DNA of 64,000 bases from Natrinema zhouii. Its GTDB lineage: Archaea > Halobacteriota > Halobacteria > Halobacteriales > Natrialbaceae. The number at the start of each line of letters is the position of its first letter. The stretch's first letter is position 1. Location: NCBI RefSeq assembly GCF_013456555.2, contig NZ_CP059154.1:3715652-3779651 (forward strand), written 5' to 3'. The position numbers and the translations under genes are program-made. Positions 17,986 through 26,862 of this stretch are shown here, one piece after another. The notes below the pieces were generated by a model that ran no database searches, had not been told where the DNA came from, and worked only from the letters and a program-made list of their open reading frames with translations.

Positions 17986-18573
17986 ATGGCTGGTGATACG
18001 AACACCGTCCTCGTTGCGGACAACGTTCCGGCCGTTGTCACGAATCTGCAATCGTGGCTCGCCGAGGACTATCAGGTCGAGACGACGACCGACGGCGATG
18101 AGGCGCTTTCGCTCGTCGAAGACGCCGACGCAGCGCTGGTCGGCTGCAATCTCCGGACGGCGGCCGGAGCCGTCGTCGCGGCCGAGATTGAACACCGGGC
18201 GACGGCACAGACGATGGCAATCCTCTGTGACGCCCACGAGGTCGACCCGCTTCCCGCCGTCGGCGACTCGCTCGAGAAACCAGTCGAAAGCGCGCCCCTT
18301 CTCAAAACCGTCGACCGACTCGTCCGTCGCGCCCGGTACGAGGAGCTACTCGCGGAGTGTACGACACTCGCTGCCGAGCGCGGCGCGGTCGAATCACGCG
18401 GCGACGCCGAATCGAACGAGGAGTACGAGACCCTGCAGCGACGACTCAACGAGGTGTTCACGGAGCTAGACGAGCTGGTGGAAACCTTCGACGGCGAAGA
18501 CTTCCGGGCCGCGTTCGCGACGTGTGAGTTCGGTACCCCGTCCCAGCCACAGTCCGCGAGCGAGCATCCCTGA
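17986..18573 (+). CDS. HalX-type response regulator with degenerate receiver domain
   Basis: A 195-aa protein. Residues ~1-105 follow the receiver pattern (TVLVADNVPAVVTNLQSWLAEDYQVETTTDGDEALSLVEDADAALVGCNLRT...), and the end (about 105-180) matches the HalX helical domain (VDRLVRRARYEELLAE, then coiled-coil EEYETLQRRLNEVFTELDELVE). At the usual phospho-acceptor position the canonical LLDRRMP is replaced by LVGCNLR, so the Asp is Gly, and the first acidic pair is DN instead of DD. The Lys-Pro (EKPVE) remains. It is probably a pseudo-receiver that signals without phosphorylation. Confidence 0.78.
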   Translation: MAGDTNTVLVADNVPAVVTNLQSWLAEDYQVETTTDGDEALSLVEDADAALVGCNLRTAAGAVVAAEIEHRATAQTMAILCDAHEVDPLPAVGDSLEKPVESAPLLKTVDRLVRRARYEELLAECTTLAAERGAVESRGDAESNEEYETLQRRLNEVFTELDELVETFDGEDFRAAFATCEFGTPSQPQSASEHP

Positions 18574-18617
18574 TCGGAGTCAACGCTGATCGGAATCTCC
18601 GTTACGTTACTCAGAAG

Positions 18618-18703
18618 TACTCTCGTCTCCACTGAACGGCAGCAGACTCCCGATCGAACGTCGGCTGTCTGATTAGTGTACAAATCGTTTCAGTTCGAAG
18701 TCA
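18618..18703 (-). repeat. Palindromic 80-base element, degenerate second copy
   Basis: Read on the plus strand, 18662-18701 aligns without gaps to the reverse complement of 29541-29621 at about 29 of 40 positions, with the core AATCGTTTCAGTTC identical. The left part shares CCACTGA-CG-CA and a GATCG block. It lies between the HalX-like gene and dph2. The 5' boundary is approximate. Confidence 0.6.
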
Positions 18704-18800
18704 GAGTAGTGCGTAACACGTACCGTGAAACCGCTCGCGAGAGGTATCAGCTCATTCGCCTTCAGCCCGGCGAATTTTCCCGTTTCGACACAGCGTGCAG

Positions 18801-18806
18801 TATATA
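18801..18806 (+). promoter_or_regulatory. TATA box of dph2
   Basis: TATATA is centred 27-28 bases before the ATG at 18831, fixing that ATG as a leaderless start rather than the in-frame CAGTAT-side codon 36 bases upstream. Confidence 0.6.
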
Positions 18807-18830
18807 CGTTCGTGGCCGTTAGGACGGTCA

Positions 18831-19880
18831 ATGAGTCAGGAGTCGGAGTACACCGAGGGGGACCTCCGGAACACGGGAATGAGTCTGAAGCACGATCGCG
18901 AGTGGGATTACGAACTCGAGGAAATCGTCGATGCGATCGAGGAGCGTGACGCCACGAAGGTCGGGCTGCAGTTCCCCGAGGGGTTGAAGCGACGCGGGCC
19001 GGCCGTCGCTGACGACCTCCGTGCGCTGGCCGACGACGACGTGACGTTCATGCTGTCGGGCCAGCCCTGTTACGGCGCCTGCGATCTCGATACGTATCTG
19101 ATGAAGCGGACCGACGTGTTCGTCCACTTCGGACACTCGCCGATGAAGGACACGGACAAGGTGATCTACGTCCCGCTGTTCTCGAACGTCGAAGTCACGC
19201 CGATCATGGAAGAATCGCTGGAGACCCTCGAGCCGCCCGAAGAGACCGAGGGCGTCGGCCTCGTCACGACGGCCCAGCACATGAACCTATACGAGGAGAT
19301 GACGGAATTCCTCGAGGAACACGGCTACGAGGTCCAGAGCCGTCGCGGCGACGAGCGGCTGACCAACGAGGGACAGGTGCTCGGGTGCAACTACGCGAGC
19401 GCGGATGTTCCCGCGGATCAAGTCCTCTACGTCGGTGGCGGGAAGTTTCACCCGCTGGGGCTGGCGATGGAACATCCGGACAAACACGTCGTCATCGCGG
19501 ACCCGGTCAACAACGTCGTCACCGTCGCGGATACGGACAAGTTCCTGAAACAGCGCTACGGTGCGGTCCACCGCGCGATGGACGCCGAGAAGTGGGGCGT
19601 CATCTTCTGTACCAAGATCGGACAGGGGCGTTGGGACATGGCCCAGGAAATTATCGACGACAACGACAACGCCTATCTCATCACGATGGACGAGGTTACG
19701 CCGGATCGCCTGCGGAACTTCGATATGGACGCGTTCGTCAACACCGGCTGTCCGCGAATCACGACCGACGACGGCCCGCAGTTCCACAAGCCGATGCTCA
19801 CGCCCGGCGAGTACCGGATCGCCGTCGGTGACGAGCCGCTCGATAGCCTCTCGTTCGATACGTTCCACGGCACCTGGTAG
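18831..19880 (+). CDS. dph2: 2-(3-amino-3-carboxypropyl)histidine synthase
   Basis: Dph2 uses a [4Fe-4S] cluster and SAM in a non-classical radical reaction to start diphthamide on elongation factor 2. It is 349 aa. The cluster cysteines are visible in their usual settings: GQPCYGACDLD (Cys80 or Cys84), VLGCNYAS in the middle and NTGCPRI near the C-terminus. KVGLQFPEGLKRR at the N-terminus is also typical. It is a single gene with its own promoter. Confidence 0.95.
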   Translation: MSQESEYTEGDLRNTGMSLKHDREWDYELEEIVDAIEERDATKVGLQFPEGLKRRGPAVADDLRALADDDVTFMLSGQPCYGACDLDTYLMKRTDVFVHFGHSPMKDTDKVIYVPLFSNVEVTPIMEESLETLEPPEETEGVGLVTTAQHMNLYEEMTEFLEEHGYEVQSRRGDERLTNEGQVLGCNYASADVPADQVLYVGGGKFHPLGLAMEHPDKHVVIADPVNNVVTVADTDKFLKQRYGAVHRAMDAEKWGVIFCTKIGQGRWDMAQEIIDDNDNAYLITMDEVTPDRLRNFDMDAFVNTGCPRITTDDGPQFHKPMLTPGEYRIAVGDEPLDSLSFDTFHGTW

Positions 19881-20141
19881 CACTTCGAGACCGCGCTAGC
19901 GGCTTTCCGCTGGTTTTGGGTTCAATCAGTCGATCAATTCAGTTCCAGTCCCAATGAGCGTCACGAGTAGCAGTCACTCAATACAATAGTTATGCATTCT
20001 ACTATGAACAGAATATATCCTTACGTCCCGTGTGGAATTAACATATTTGATTAATTGTTTTCCGTAGAAGCGGTAATAGAGTGCTAAATCCAAATCAGTT
20101 TGGGGGAGTTCTTTTGCTCGCTAGTCACCGATTAGTAGTAG
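19881..20141. other. AT-rich intergenic region
   Basis: A 261-base gap much richer in A and T than its surroundings, especially 19978-20070. No ORF or hairpin that I can support. It holds the promoter of the next gene. Confidence 0.5.
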
Positions 20142-20891
20142 ATGAGTAACTCAGCTTCGGGCAGAGCGGTGACCGCTGTTCGCGACGAACTCTTTGATAT
20201 CCTCTCGGACACCTCTCGACGGGCCGTTCTCCGGATTGTGACTGAGCAATCACCTGTTGGAATCGCGAAAAACGATCTTGCGTTTCAGCTCGCAGCAGTA
20301 CTAGCGGACAAACCGCTCGCTTCGGTCTCCGAGAACGATTACCAGCAGGCGCACGCCGAACTCCATCACCGGCACGTGCCGCATCTGACGAATACCGGCC
20401 TCCTGGCAGAGACCGACGACGGATCGATCGTGACCGGCGACCATCTAGCGTACGACGATCCCCGTCTCGAGGAAAGTATTTCGGGGGACCGCGACGCAGA
20501 TCGGGAAGCGCTCGACACCGTGTTCCGCGCACTTGCCGACGAACGACGGCGGACGATTCTCTCGGTACTGAGCGAGCAGTACCATCCGATCGGGACCGAA
20601 ACGCTCGCTCGAGACGTTGCCGCTCGTGAAGCCGAGACGACCGAGCGCGAGGTCTCGCAGGAGCGCGTCGATGACGTCCGGCTGTCGCTCGTTCATCTCC
20701 ACCTGCCGCTGCTGTCCGACGCCACGCTCGTTGGGTACGACGCCGAGACGGCCCGCGTCTCCTATGAGGGCCATCCCGACGTTCGCGCCGAATGGATCCG
20801 GCCTGCAGACGGTGCCGAACCGTCCGACGGCGCGGCCGCGAGTATCGAGGAGAGTGCCGACGTCCGTACCCTCGAAGGTTCCCCGCCGTAA
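20142..20891 (+). CDS. Tandem winged-HTH protein (two DUF7344-like domains)
   Basis: A 249-aa protein with an internal duplication. ELFDILSDTSRRAVLRIVTEQSPVGIAKNDLAFQLAA (about residues 16-52) and VFRALADERRRTILSVLSEQYHPIGTETLARDVAA (about 127-161) are the same helix-turn-helix beginning, each followed by a V(R/Q)...LHH.HVPHLTNTGLL / LVHLHLPLLSDATLVGYD segment. This fits the haloarchaeal DUF7344 family of presumed DNA-binding proteins. Two domains in one chain could bind a direct or inverted repeat as a monomer (inference). Confidence 0.8.
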   Translation: MSNSASGRAVTAVRDELFDILSDTSRRAVLRIVTEQSPVGIAKNDLAFQLAAVLADKPLASVSENDYQQAHAELHHRHVPHLTNTGLLAETDDGSIVTGDHLAYDDPRLEESISGDRDADREALDTVFRALADERRRTILSVLSEQYHPIGTETLARDVAAREAETTEREVSQERVDDVRLSLVHLHLPLLSDATLVGYDAETARVSYEGHPDVRAEWIRPADGAEPSDGAAASIEESADVRTLEGSPP

Positions 20892-21023
20892 CACGTGAGC
20901 CGGCCGCTTCCAGCACTGATGTCTTTCTCTCTCCGTTTCTGAGTCGCACCCCTTGCACTCGGCGAAACAGGACAATCAGCAGAGACGATAACACTTACCC
21001 AGTCGGTTCCCGAAGCCGCAGGT

Positions 21024-21857
21024 ATGATTCACAGCGACTGGGGCGACTGGCTCGTCCGGGATGTAGAGAACGCGAATCCGGCCGGCGTCGCGATCTGGTA
21101 TCACGGCTGTAACGGCTTCGTCGTCAAAGGATCGGCGGGAACGACGATCTACATCGATCCGTATCTCGGACTGGGCGATCCGCCGCGGACGACTCGCATG
21201 ATTCCCGTCCCGTTCGATCCGACGGACGTCGAGGAAGCCGACGCGGTTCTCGCCACTCACGAACACACTGACCACGTCGACGGGCCGAGTCAGGCTCCGA
21301 TCCTCGCGAATACCGGCGCGACCTTCTACGCGCCCGACGACAGCCTCGCTGTCGCCCGCGAGGACGAAGCCTGGACTGACGAGTGGGACGTGACGGACGA
21401 GCAACTGACCGAGGTCGCCGAAGGCGAGACGTTCGATGTCGGCGAGTTCACGATCCACGTCGAGATTGCGCACGATCCGGACGCGACCCACCCCGTGAGC
21501 TACGTGGTCGAACACGACGCCGGGACCTTTTTCCACGGCGGCGATACGAAACCGACGGACGAGTTCGAGCGGGTCGGCGACGAGTATGACATCGATCTCG
21601 CCGCGCTCGCGTTCGGTGCCGTCGGGCGGATTCCCGACAAGCAGACCCGCGAACCGAAGCGAACCCGCTGGTACAACGACGAGAACCAGATCATCGAGTG
21701 TGCCGCCGCCCTCGAGTGCGAGCGGCTCCTGCCGAGTCACTGGGACATGTGGAAGGGGCTCACCGCCGATCCGACCGTGCTTCACCACCACGCGGCGAGC
21801 TTCGACCATCCGCGGCGACTCGAGATCACCGAGATCGGCGATCGCGTCGACCTATAA
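21024..21857 (+). CDS. UlaG-like metallo-beta-lactamase-fold hydrolase
   Basis: A 277-aa MBL-fold protein. Metal motif THEHTDHVDG, then HDPDATHPVSYVVEHD, FFHGGDTKP (the Asp ligand) and a late LLPSHWDMWKGL carrying the last His. The order and spacing are like UlaG (L-ascorbate-6-phosphate lactonase), but haloarchaea are not known to use that pathway, so the substrate is open. It stands alone. Confidence 0.82.
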   Translation: MIHSDWGDWLVRDVENANPAGVAIWYHGCNGFVVKGSAGTTIYIDPYLGLGDPPRTTRMIPVPFDPTDVEEADAVLATHEHTDHVDGPSQAPILANTGATFYAPDDSLAVAREDEAWTDEWDVTDEQLTEVAEGETFDVGEFTIHVEIAHDPDATHPVSYVVEHDAGTFFHGGDTKPTDEFERVGDEYDIDLAALAFGAVGRIPDKQTREPKRTRWYNDENQIIECAAALECERLLPSHWDMWKGLTADPTVLHHHAASFDHPRRLEITEIGDRVDL

Positions 21858-21929
21858 GTGAACGGTTACGATTTGCCAACCAGACTGTCCGCACGTTTTA
21901 TAGTTATGCTATGGTAACGTTGGTCTCAT

Positions 21930-23732
21930 ATGAGCAGCACCGCCGACACGGACGATGTAATCGAGGCCAGCGCTGACGGGATTTCCGTCCGGAAGACGTT
22001 TGAAGCGGACAAATTCCCGGTTCCAGCGATCCGCTTCGAGATCGAGTCCGACCGCGACGACCCGGTCACCGTTCAGCTCGCCGAGGACATCCCCGAATCG
22101 TTCCAGATGGACAAAGTCGGGTTTCACCCCGACTATAACAGCGACGACTGGACGGCCTACCAGGACAACCACGTCGAGTTCACCACCACGCTCGAGGCGG
22201 GTGAGAGCCTCGAGACCGTCTACGGCATTCAGCTCGACGACGAGAGTCGGGCTACGGAGTTCCTGACGGAGCCGTCGATCGTCGAACTCGACGCCGACGA
22301 CGAGGACCGATCGAAGGCCGAAGAGGTCGACGACGAGGTCATCGGCAACATCGTGTCCGAGGATCGCAATCAGGCCGTCAAGGACATGATCGCCGGCGAC
22401 TCGGACACCGTCCCCGGGCTCGAGGACGACGACGCTCGAGCTGACGCGGCTGCGGCCGACGAGGCGGTCGACGCGTCAGCGTCGACCGAGGACGAGGATG
22501 AGGCACCGACGGGGGATGTAACGGTAGACGAGTCGTCGGACGAGTCGGCAGGACTCGATCTCGATCTGGAGAACATCGACCCCGACCCGGTCGCCGTCGA
22601 CCCGGACGAGGAGGACGAAGATGACGACACGCCGGATATCGACCTCGGGTTCGAGGAAGAGGAGATTCCGGAGCCCGATGACGATTCGGGAACCACACTC
22701 GAGACGGACGCCGATGACGAGCCGAGCGTCGAACTCGATCTCGGGACCGATACTGACGAGTTGGCCGTCGACGACGCAACGGACGACTCCGGAATCGACC
22801 TGGGTCTCGAGGATGGGGCCGACGGGGACGACGACTTCGAAGCCGACGACGAGCCGGACGTGTCGATCGAGACGGAAACAGACGACGCGCCCGACGACGG
22901 TGAACCCGCCAGTGCGGCCGACGAAGCGGTCGAAGCGGTCGAGGAACAAACGGACACGGGCGACGAATCCGACGAGGCGGTCGAGCCGGACAGCGAACTC
23001 GACGAGACGCCCGAGCCGGACAGTGAATCCGCCGAGGATGCCGAACCGACCGACGAACCGGCCGAAGCGGCCGACGACGCCGACTCGGCGGAACCGGCCG
23101 CCGCGGCTCCGAACGTCGGTTCCGAAGTCGACGAGTCGATCGCGGCCCGACTCGCAACCGAGATTCGCGATGGAACGGTCGACGACGACGATCTCGAGAC
23201 GATCCAGACCGAACTCGATCTCGAGCCCTCGGGGCCCGACATCGCGAAAGTCGAGCACCTCCAGTCTCGCGTCGAGGAGGTCACTGCGTATACCGACGCG
23301 CTCGAGACGTTCCTCGAGGAGAACGGCACCGGCGCACAGCTCATCGAAGAGCTCCAGACCGATCTCGAGGCGCTCGAGGACGAGTTCGCATCGATGGACG
23401 ATCGGCTCGCGGGAACGGAGTCGCGGGTCGACGACCTCGACGGAGACATCACGGACCTCTCCGACTGGAACACCGATCTCGAGGCAAACGTGGGCGGCGT
23501 CGCGGACGACGTCGACGAACTCGACGAGACCGTGGACGAGCTGGCTGACGACGTCGTGGAGATCGACACCGACGTCGACGACCTCGAAGCCGATCTCGAG
23601 GGGACCGAAAGCGAGATCGAGCGCGTCGAAGACGACCTCGAGACGGTCGCTGACGACCTCGAGGACGTCCAGTCGGCTGTCACGGACATCCAGGAGTGGC
23701 GCGACCAGCTCGGCTCGATGTTCTCGGACTAA
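21930..23732 (+). CDS. Very acidic protein: N-terminal domain, long acidic linker, C-terminal coiled coil
   Basis: Of 600 aa, residues ~10-105 form a folded, beta-rich-looking domain (ADGISVRKTFEADKFPVPAIRFEI...). About 108-395 is low-complexity Asp/Glu/Ala/Thr. About 396-445 is a helical segment (IAARLATEIRDGTVDDDDLETIQTEL), and about 446-595 is a long coiled coil with repeated VDDLD, VDELDETVDELADDVVEIDTD-type heptads. No signal peptide or TM helix. Function unknown; the shape suggests an elongated cytoplasmic scaffold. The HisG-like gene follows after 57 bases on the same strand. Confidence 0.72.
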   Translation: MSSTADTDDVIEASADGISVRKTFEADKFPVPAIRFEIESDRDDPVTVQLAEDIPESFQMDKVGFHPDYNSDDWTAYQDNHVEFTTTLEAGESLETVYGIQLDDESRATEFLTEPSIVELDADDEDRSKAEEVDDEVIGNIVSEDRNQAVKDMIAGDSDTVPGLEDDDARADAAAADEAVDASASTEDEDEAPTGDVTVDESSDESAGLDLDLENIDPDPVAVDPDEEDEDDDTPDIDLGFEEEEIPEPDDDSGTTLETDADDEPSVELDLGTDTDELAVDDATDDSGIDLGLEDGADGDDDFEADDEPDVSIETETDDAPDDGEPASAADEAVEAVEEQTDTGDESDEAVEPDSELDETPEPDSESAEDAEPTDEPAEAADDADSAEPAAAAPNVGSEVDESIAARLATEIRDGTVDDDDLETIQTELDLEPSGPDIAKVEHLQSRVEEVTAYTDALETFLEENGTGAQLIEELQTDLEALEDEFASMDDRLAGTESRVDDLDGDITDLSDWNTDLEANVGGVADDVDELDETVDELADDVVEIDTDVDDLEADLEGTESEIERVEDDLETVADDLEDVQSAVTDIQEWRDQLGSMFSD

Positions 23733-23789
23733 CGCGCCGCCGTTCCGGAAACACAACTCGTTTATCCGTCGCCGGTCGAGAACCGGTCG

Positions 23790-24725
23790 ATGGGCGAGAC
23801 GATACCGATCGCTGTGCCACGCAAGGGGCGACCGCTCGAGTCGGTGCTCGACCGGATCGCGGATCGCCTCGACGTCCCCGAACTCGCGGACGACATCACG
23901 TCGACGCTCCGCCACGAGAAGGCGGTCACGAAGGCGACCGTCGATCCCGATGAGGAGGACGTCTACCAACGTCTCGCCGACTACAGTACCGTCGCCGATC
24001 CGACCGCACCGGAATACACGCTGTTGCGGGACAATCGTGCAGGCAAACCGCGACGGATCGTCTTCGACAGCGTCACGATCCCGCTTGCGGGCATCGAGGG
24101 CGCACCTGACGACGCAGCGATCCAGCTCGTGGGTCGCGAGGAACCGTTCCGCTCGCTTCGAACCCACGAATTCGCGCTCGGGTTCGACAGCGCCGATCTC
24201 GTCCTCGAGGAGGTCGTCGAACTCCGACCGGAGCCGCTCAACCGGATCGCCGACGTCAACGCCCGAATCGATCCCTCCGACACCGACGTCCAGGTCATCA
24301 CCGGGCTCGGCGATACCGTCTATCACACCCTGTTGGCCACGCCCGACGTCGTCCCGTCCACCGAATCGGTCGATCGGGACTTCCTTGAGGCCTACGAGGG
24401 GCCGCTCTGCATCGAGCCCAGATACGAACGGCTCGTTCAGGCGGTGCTCGGAACGCGAACGCTCGACGGCGTCGAATTCCGTTACCCCGAGGAGGGCCGC
24501 GAGGAGGAAGCGGCCATCGCCGACGCGGGCCTCGGCGTCTACCTGACCGTCACCGGTTCGACCGCACGCGATCACGGCCTCCTGCTGGGCGAGCAACTGT
24601 TCCCGAGCGAGACGGTGTTACTCGAGAACGCGGCGGAGACCACCGAGACGGTCGAACTCGTTCGCTCGCTGCTGAACGGGGCCGACCTCGAGACGGAACT
24701 CGCGGTCGTCGATCGGGCGCGATAG
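23790..24725 (+). CDS. HisG-like protein of unknown function
   Basis: A 311-aa protein beginning GETIPIAVPRKGRPLESVLDRIAD, close to the N-terminal phosphate-site motif of ATP phosphoribosyltransferase HisG (IAVPNKGRL). The rest (LRTHEFALGFDSADLVLEEVVEL and VYLTVTGSTARDHGLLLGEQLF) only loosely fits the HisG fold. I read it as a divergent paralogue rather than the histidine enzyme. It is likely co-transcribed with the preceding acidic coiled-coil gene. Confidence 0.65.
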   Translation: MGETIPIAVPRKGRPLESVLDRIADRLDVPELADDITSTLRHEKAVTKATVDPDEEDVYQRLADYSTVADPTAPEYTLLRDNRAGKPRRIVFDSVTIPLAGIEGAPDDAAIQLVGREEPFRSLRTHEFALGFDSADLVLEEVVELRPEPLNRIADVNARIDPSDTDVQVITGLGDTVYHTLLATPDVVPSTESVDRDFLEAYEGPLCIEPRYERLVQAVLGTRTLDGVEFRYPEEGREEEAAIADAGLGVYLTVTGSTARDHGLLLGEQLFPSETVLLENAAETTETVELVRSLLNGADLETELAVVDRAR

Positions 24726-24748
24726 CGATTCCACCTGTCTCTCAAAGG

Positions 24749-26062
24749 CTACTCCCAGTTGTGTAGCGAGTCGCGGAAGATTTCCGCGACGTCGTCTTTC
24801 GTCACCGGACACGGATTACACCGGAGCAGCCGCTGCTGGGTGTCGACGGTCTGTTCGGCCAGCCAGTCGATCTCGTCTTCGGTGACACCGGCGAGTTCGT
24901 GGAGGCCGCTCGGCAGGACGTTCAGATCTCGCTGGAGAGCGACGAACTCCTCGCGTGCTCGACCGGCGGCCGCGCGGGTGCCCAACCCGTCCGTATTCGC
25001 ACCAAGCATATCCGCGATATCCGCGAAACGATCGGGATCGCTGGCGACGTTGTACCCCAGCGTGCTCGCCGGCGTGAGGACGGCGATGGTCTCTCCGTGG
25101 TACGTGTGATACTTGTTCCCCACTGGGTACGCCATCGCGTGACAGAGGCTCGCGCCGGCCGTCAGTCCGGCGATCGCCCCGTACAGCGCGCCCTTCAACA
25201 TCGCCTCGCGAGCCTCGAGGTCGTCACCGTTGTTGACCGCGCGTCGAACGTTGCTCGAGAGGAGGTCGATCGCCTTCTCGCTGAACAGTTCCGTGAAGCC
25301 GGTTCGACCCGCGTACACCGGGCGATCGGCGGGGTCCTCGGGACGGAGCAGTTCGTCGTACCGATGGGTGGTGTATCCCTCGATGGCGTGTCCCAGCGCG
25401 TCCATCGCCGTCTTCGCGGTGAGATCCGGCGGAAGCGACGTGGTCAGCGTCGGATCGAGCACCGCCGCATCGGCACGCACGTTGTTGCTCGAGATCCCCT
25501 CCTTGATGTCTTTCTCGGCGACGGAAAGGATCGCGACCGGCGAGATTTCCGACCCCGTCCCCGCCGTCGTCGGGAGTAAGACGAGAGGCGGGCCCGAATC
25601 CGTCAAGTCCTCGCCGGAGCCGGTCGGCTCGGCCACGTAATCGAGAGTCTCGCCGCCGTTAGCGACGACAGCGCGGGTCGCCTTCGCGGTGTCGAGACAG
25701 CTCCCGCCGCCGAGCCCGACGTAGAAGTCGTAGCCGTCTTCGTCCATCTCCTCGCGGACGAACGAGAGACAGTCCTCGACGGCCTCGATCGACGGTTCGC
25801 GCTCCGAGTCGTCGTAGATATCGACGTCGAACCCCCTGTCCTCGACGTGGTCGGCGACCCGCCCCGCGTGACCGATCCCGGCGAGGGTTTCGTCGGTTAC
25901 GATCAGCCCGCGCGCGTCACCGTCGACGCCGAGGTCGTCGAGCTGGAATCCGAGTTCCCTGACCGCGCCGCGACCGACGCGAATCTGAGGCATCTGGACG
26001 TGCCAGACGGTTTCCGGGGTGAGTTCGTGGGGGCTGGCGGAGACGGACCTATCGTAGCTCAC
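24749..26062 (-). CDS. Iron-containing alcohol dehydrogenase (candidate 4-hydroxybutyrate dehydrogenase)
   Basis: A 437-aa group III (iron) alcohol dehydrogenase. Seen: VGLGGGSCLDTAKATRA (NAD-binding), LPTTAGTGSEISP, ALGHAIEGYTTH and ASLCHAMAYPVGNKYHTYHGE with the metal-binding His residues. The closest subgroup by eye is hydroxyacid-oxoacid transhydrogenase/4-hydroxybutyrate dehydrogenase. The start is the GTG at 26062, which overlaps the TGA stop of the upstream lactonase (GTGA); a start further upstream would overlap that gene by over 100 bases. Translational coupling implies a shared pathway: lactone ring opening, then oxidation of the hydroxy acid (inference). Confidence 0.88.
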   Translation of the reverse strand: MSYDRSVSASPHELTPETVWHVQMPQIRVGRGAVRELGFQLDDLGVDGDARGLIVTDETLAGIGHAGRVADHVEDRGFDVDIYDDSEREPSIEAVEDCLSFVREEMDEDGYDFYVGLGGGSCLDTAKATRAVVANGGETLDYVAEPTGSGEDLTDSGPPLVLLPTTAGTGSEISPVAILSVAEKDIKEGISSNNVRADAAVLDPTLTTSLPPDLTAKTAMDALGHAIEGYTTHRYDELLRPEDPADRPVYAGRTGFTELFSEKAIDLLSSNVRRAVNNGDDLEAREAMLKGALYGAIAGLTAGASLCHAMAYPVGNKYHTYHGETIAVLTPASTLGYNVASDPDRFADIADMLGANTDGLGTRAAAGRAREEFVALQRDLNVLPSGLHELAGVTEDEIDWLAEQTVDTQQRLLRCNPCPVTKDDVAEIFRDSLHNWE

Positions 26063-26862
26063 AGCCCCCACCCCGGCTGCATGGCCTCGAACTGTTCGGG
26101 ATCGTGTCCGTAGACGATCTCTGCGTCCTGACGCCGCTCGAGTTCCTGAATCCGGCGGAGACTGTCGAACCACTCGGTCTTTCCCCAGAGGAGGTTCGCT
26201 CCGAGCGGGATCTCCGCTTCGAAGTTGTCAGCCATGTAGACCTGATCGCCGGTGAAGACGAGCGTTCCCTCGTCGAGGTGGATCATCGTCCCGGTGAGCC
26301 CGGGGGTGTGTCCCGGGAAGCGGACGAACTCTATATCTGCGAAGTGTCGCTCGCGGTCCCGGTGTAACACGTGCCAGTTCAGGTCGTGATCGAAGTCCTC
26401 GAGGATGTACGCCCCGCTCCCTTCCTCGGTCTTGGCGCTGTAGTAGGCGTACTTGAGTTCCTTTTCGTGGACGAACACCGGGACGTCCGTTCCGTCGAAG
26501 AACTCCAAGCCGCCGGCGTGGTCGAGGTGCAGGTGGGTCTGAAAGACGTAATCAATGTCGTCGATTTCGAACCCGGCCTCGTTCAGATCGTCGTCGAGGC
26601 GATGCTCATGGGCGTCATAGGGATAAAACGCCTGTAACAATCCTTCGGGCCAGTGTCCCTCGAGCGCGTCGTGATGAGATCCGGTGTCCCAGAGGATCGT
26701 CCCCTCGGGGTGATCGATGACGAGACTCCAAACCGGGATTTCGCCGTAGTCGATGTCGGGATTCGGCTCGTCGTGCGTGCCGAGCACGTGGCCTTCCATC
26801 ATGTAGTTCATATCGACGTCGAGACTGCCGCGATCGAGCACGTGGATGCTAGCATCTACCAT
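26059..26862 (-). CDS. N-acyl-homoserine-lactonase-family metallo-hydrolase (AttM/BlcC-like)
   Basis: A 267-aa MBL-fold protein of the AiiA/AttM lactonase type: TILWDTGSHHD, the zinc motif HLHLDHAGGLEFF, FPGHTPGLTGTMIHL, FTGDQVYMADN (bridging Asp) and a late YGHDPEQF. This family opens gamma-lactones, either acyl-homoserine lactones or gamma-butyrolactone. It is the first gene of a two-gene operon with an iron alcohol dehydrogenase. GTTTACC lies about 21 bases before the ATG on the minus strand. Confidence 0.87.
   Translation of the reverse strand: MVDASIHVLDRGSLDVDMNYMMEGHVLGTHDEPNPDIDYGEIPVWSLVIDHPEGTILWDTGSHHDALEGHWPEGLLQAFYPYDAHEHRLDDDLNEAGFEIDDIDYVFQTHLHLDHAGGLEFFDGTDVPVFVHEKELKYAYYSAKTEEGSGAYILEDFDHDLNWHVLHRDRERHFADIEFVRFPGHTPGLTGTMIHLDEGTLVFTGDQVYMADNFEAEIPLGANLLWGKTEWFDSLRRIQELERRQDAEIVYGHDPEQFEAMQPGWGL

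Noticed and set aside
23400..23720. Repeated GACGACCTCGA-type motifs that could look like a repeat array
   Set aside because: They are heptad codons of a coiled coil, irregularly spaced and in frame, not a DNA repeat or CRISPR.
22476..24596. A 706-codon open frame on the minus strand
   Set aside because: Antisense to the acidic coiled-coil and HisG-like genes. The repeated GAC/GAG codons of the acidic gene read as Val/Leu/Arg codons on the other strand and so lack stops.
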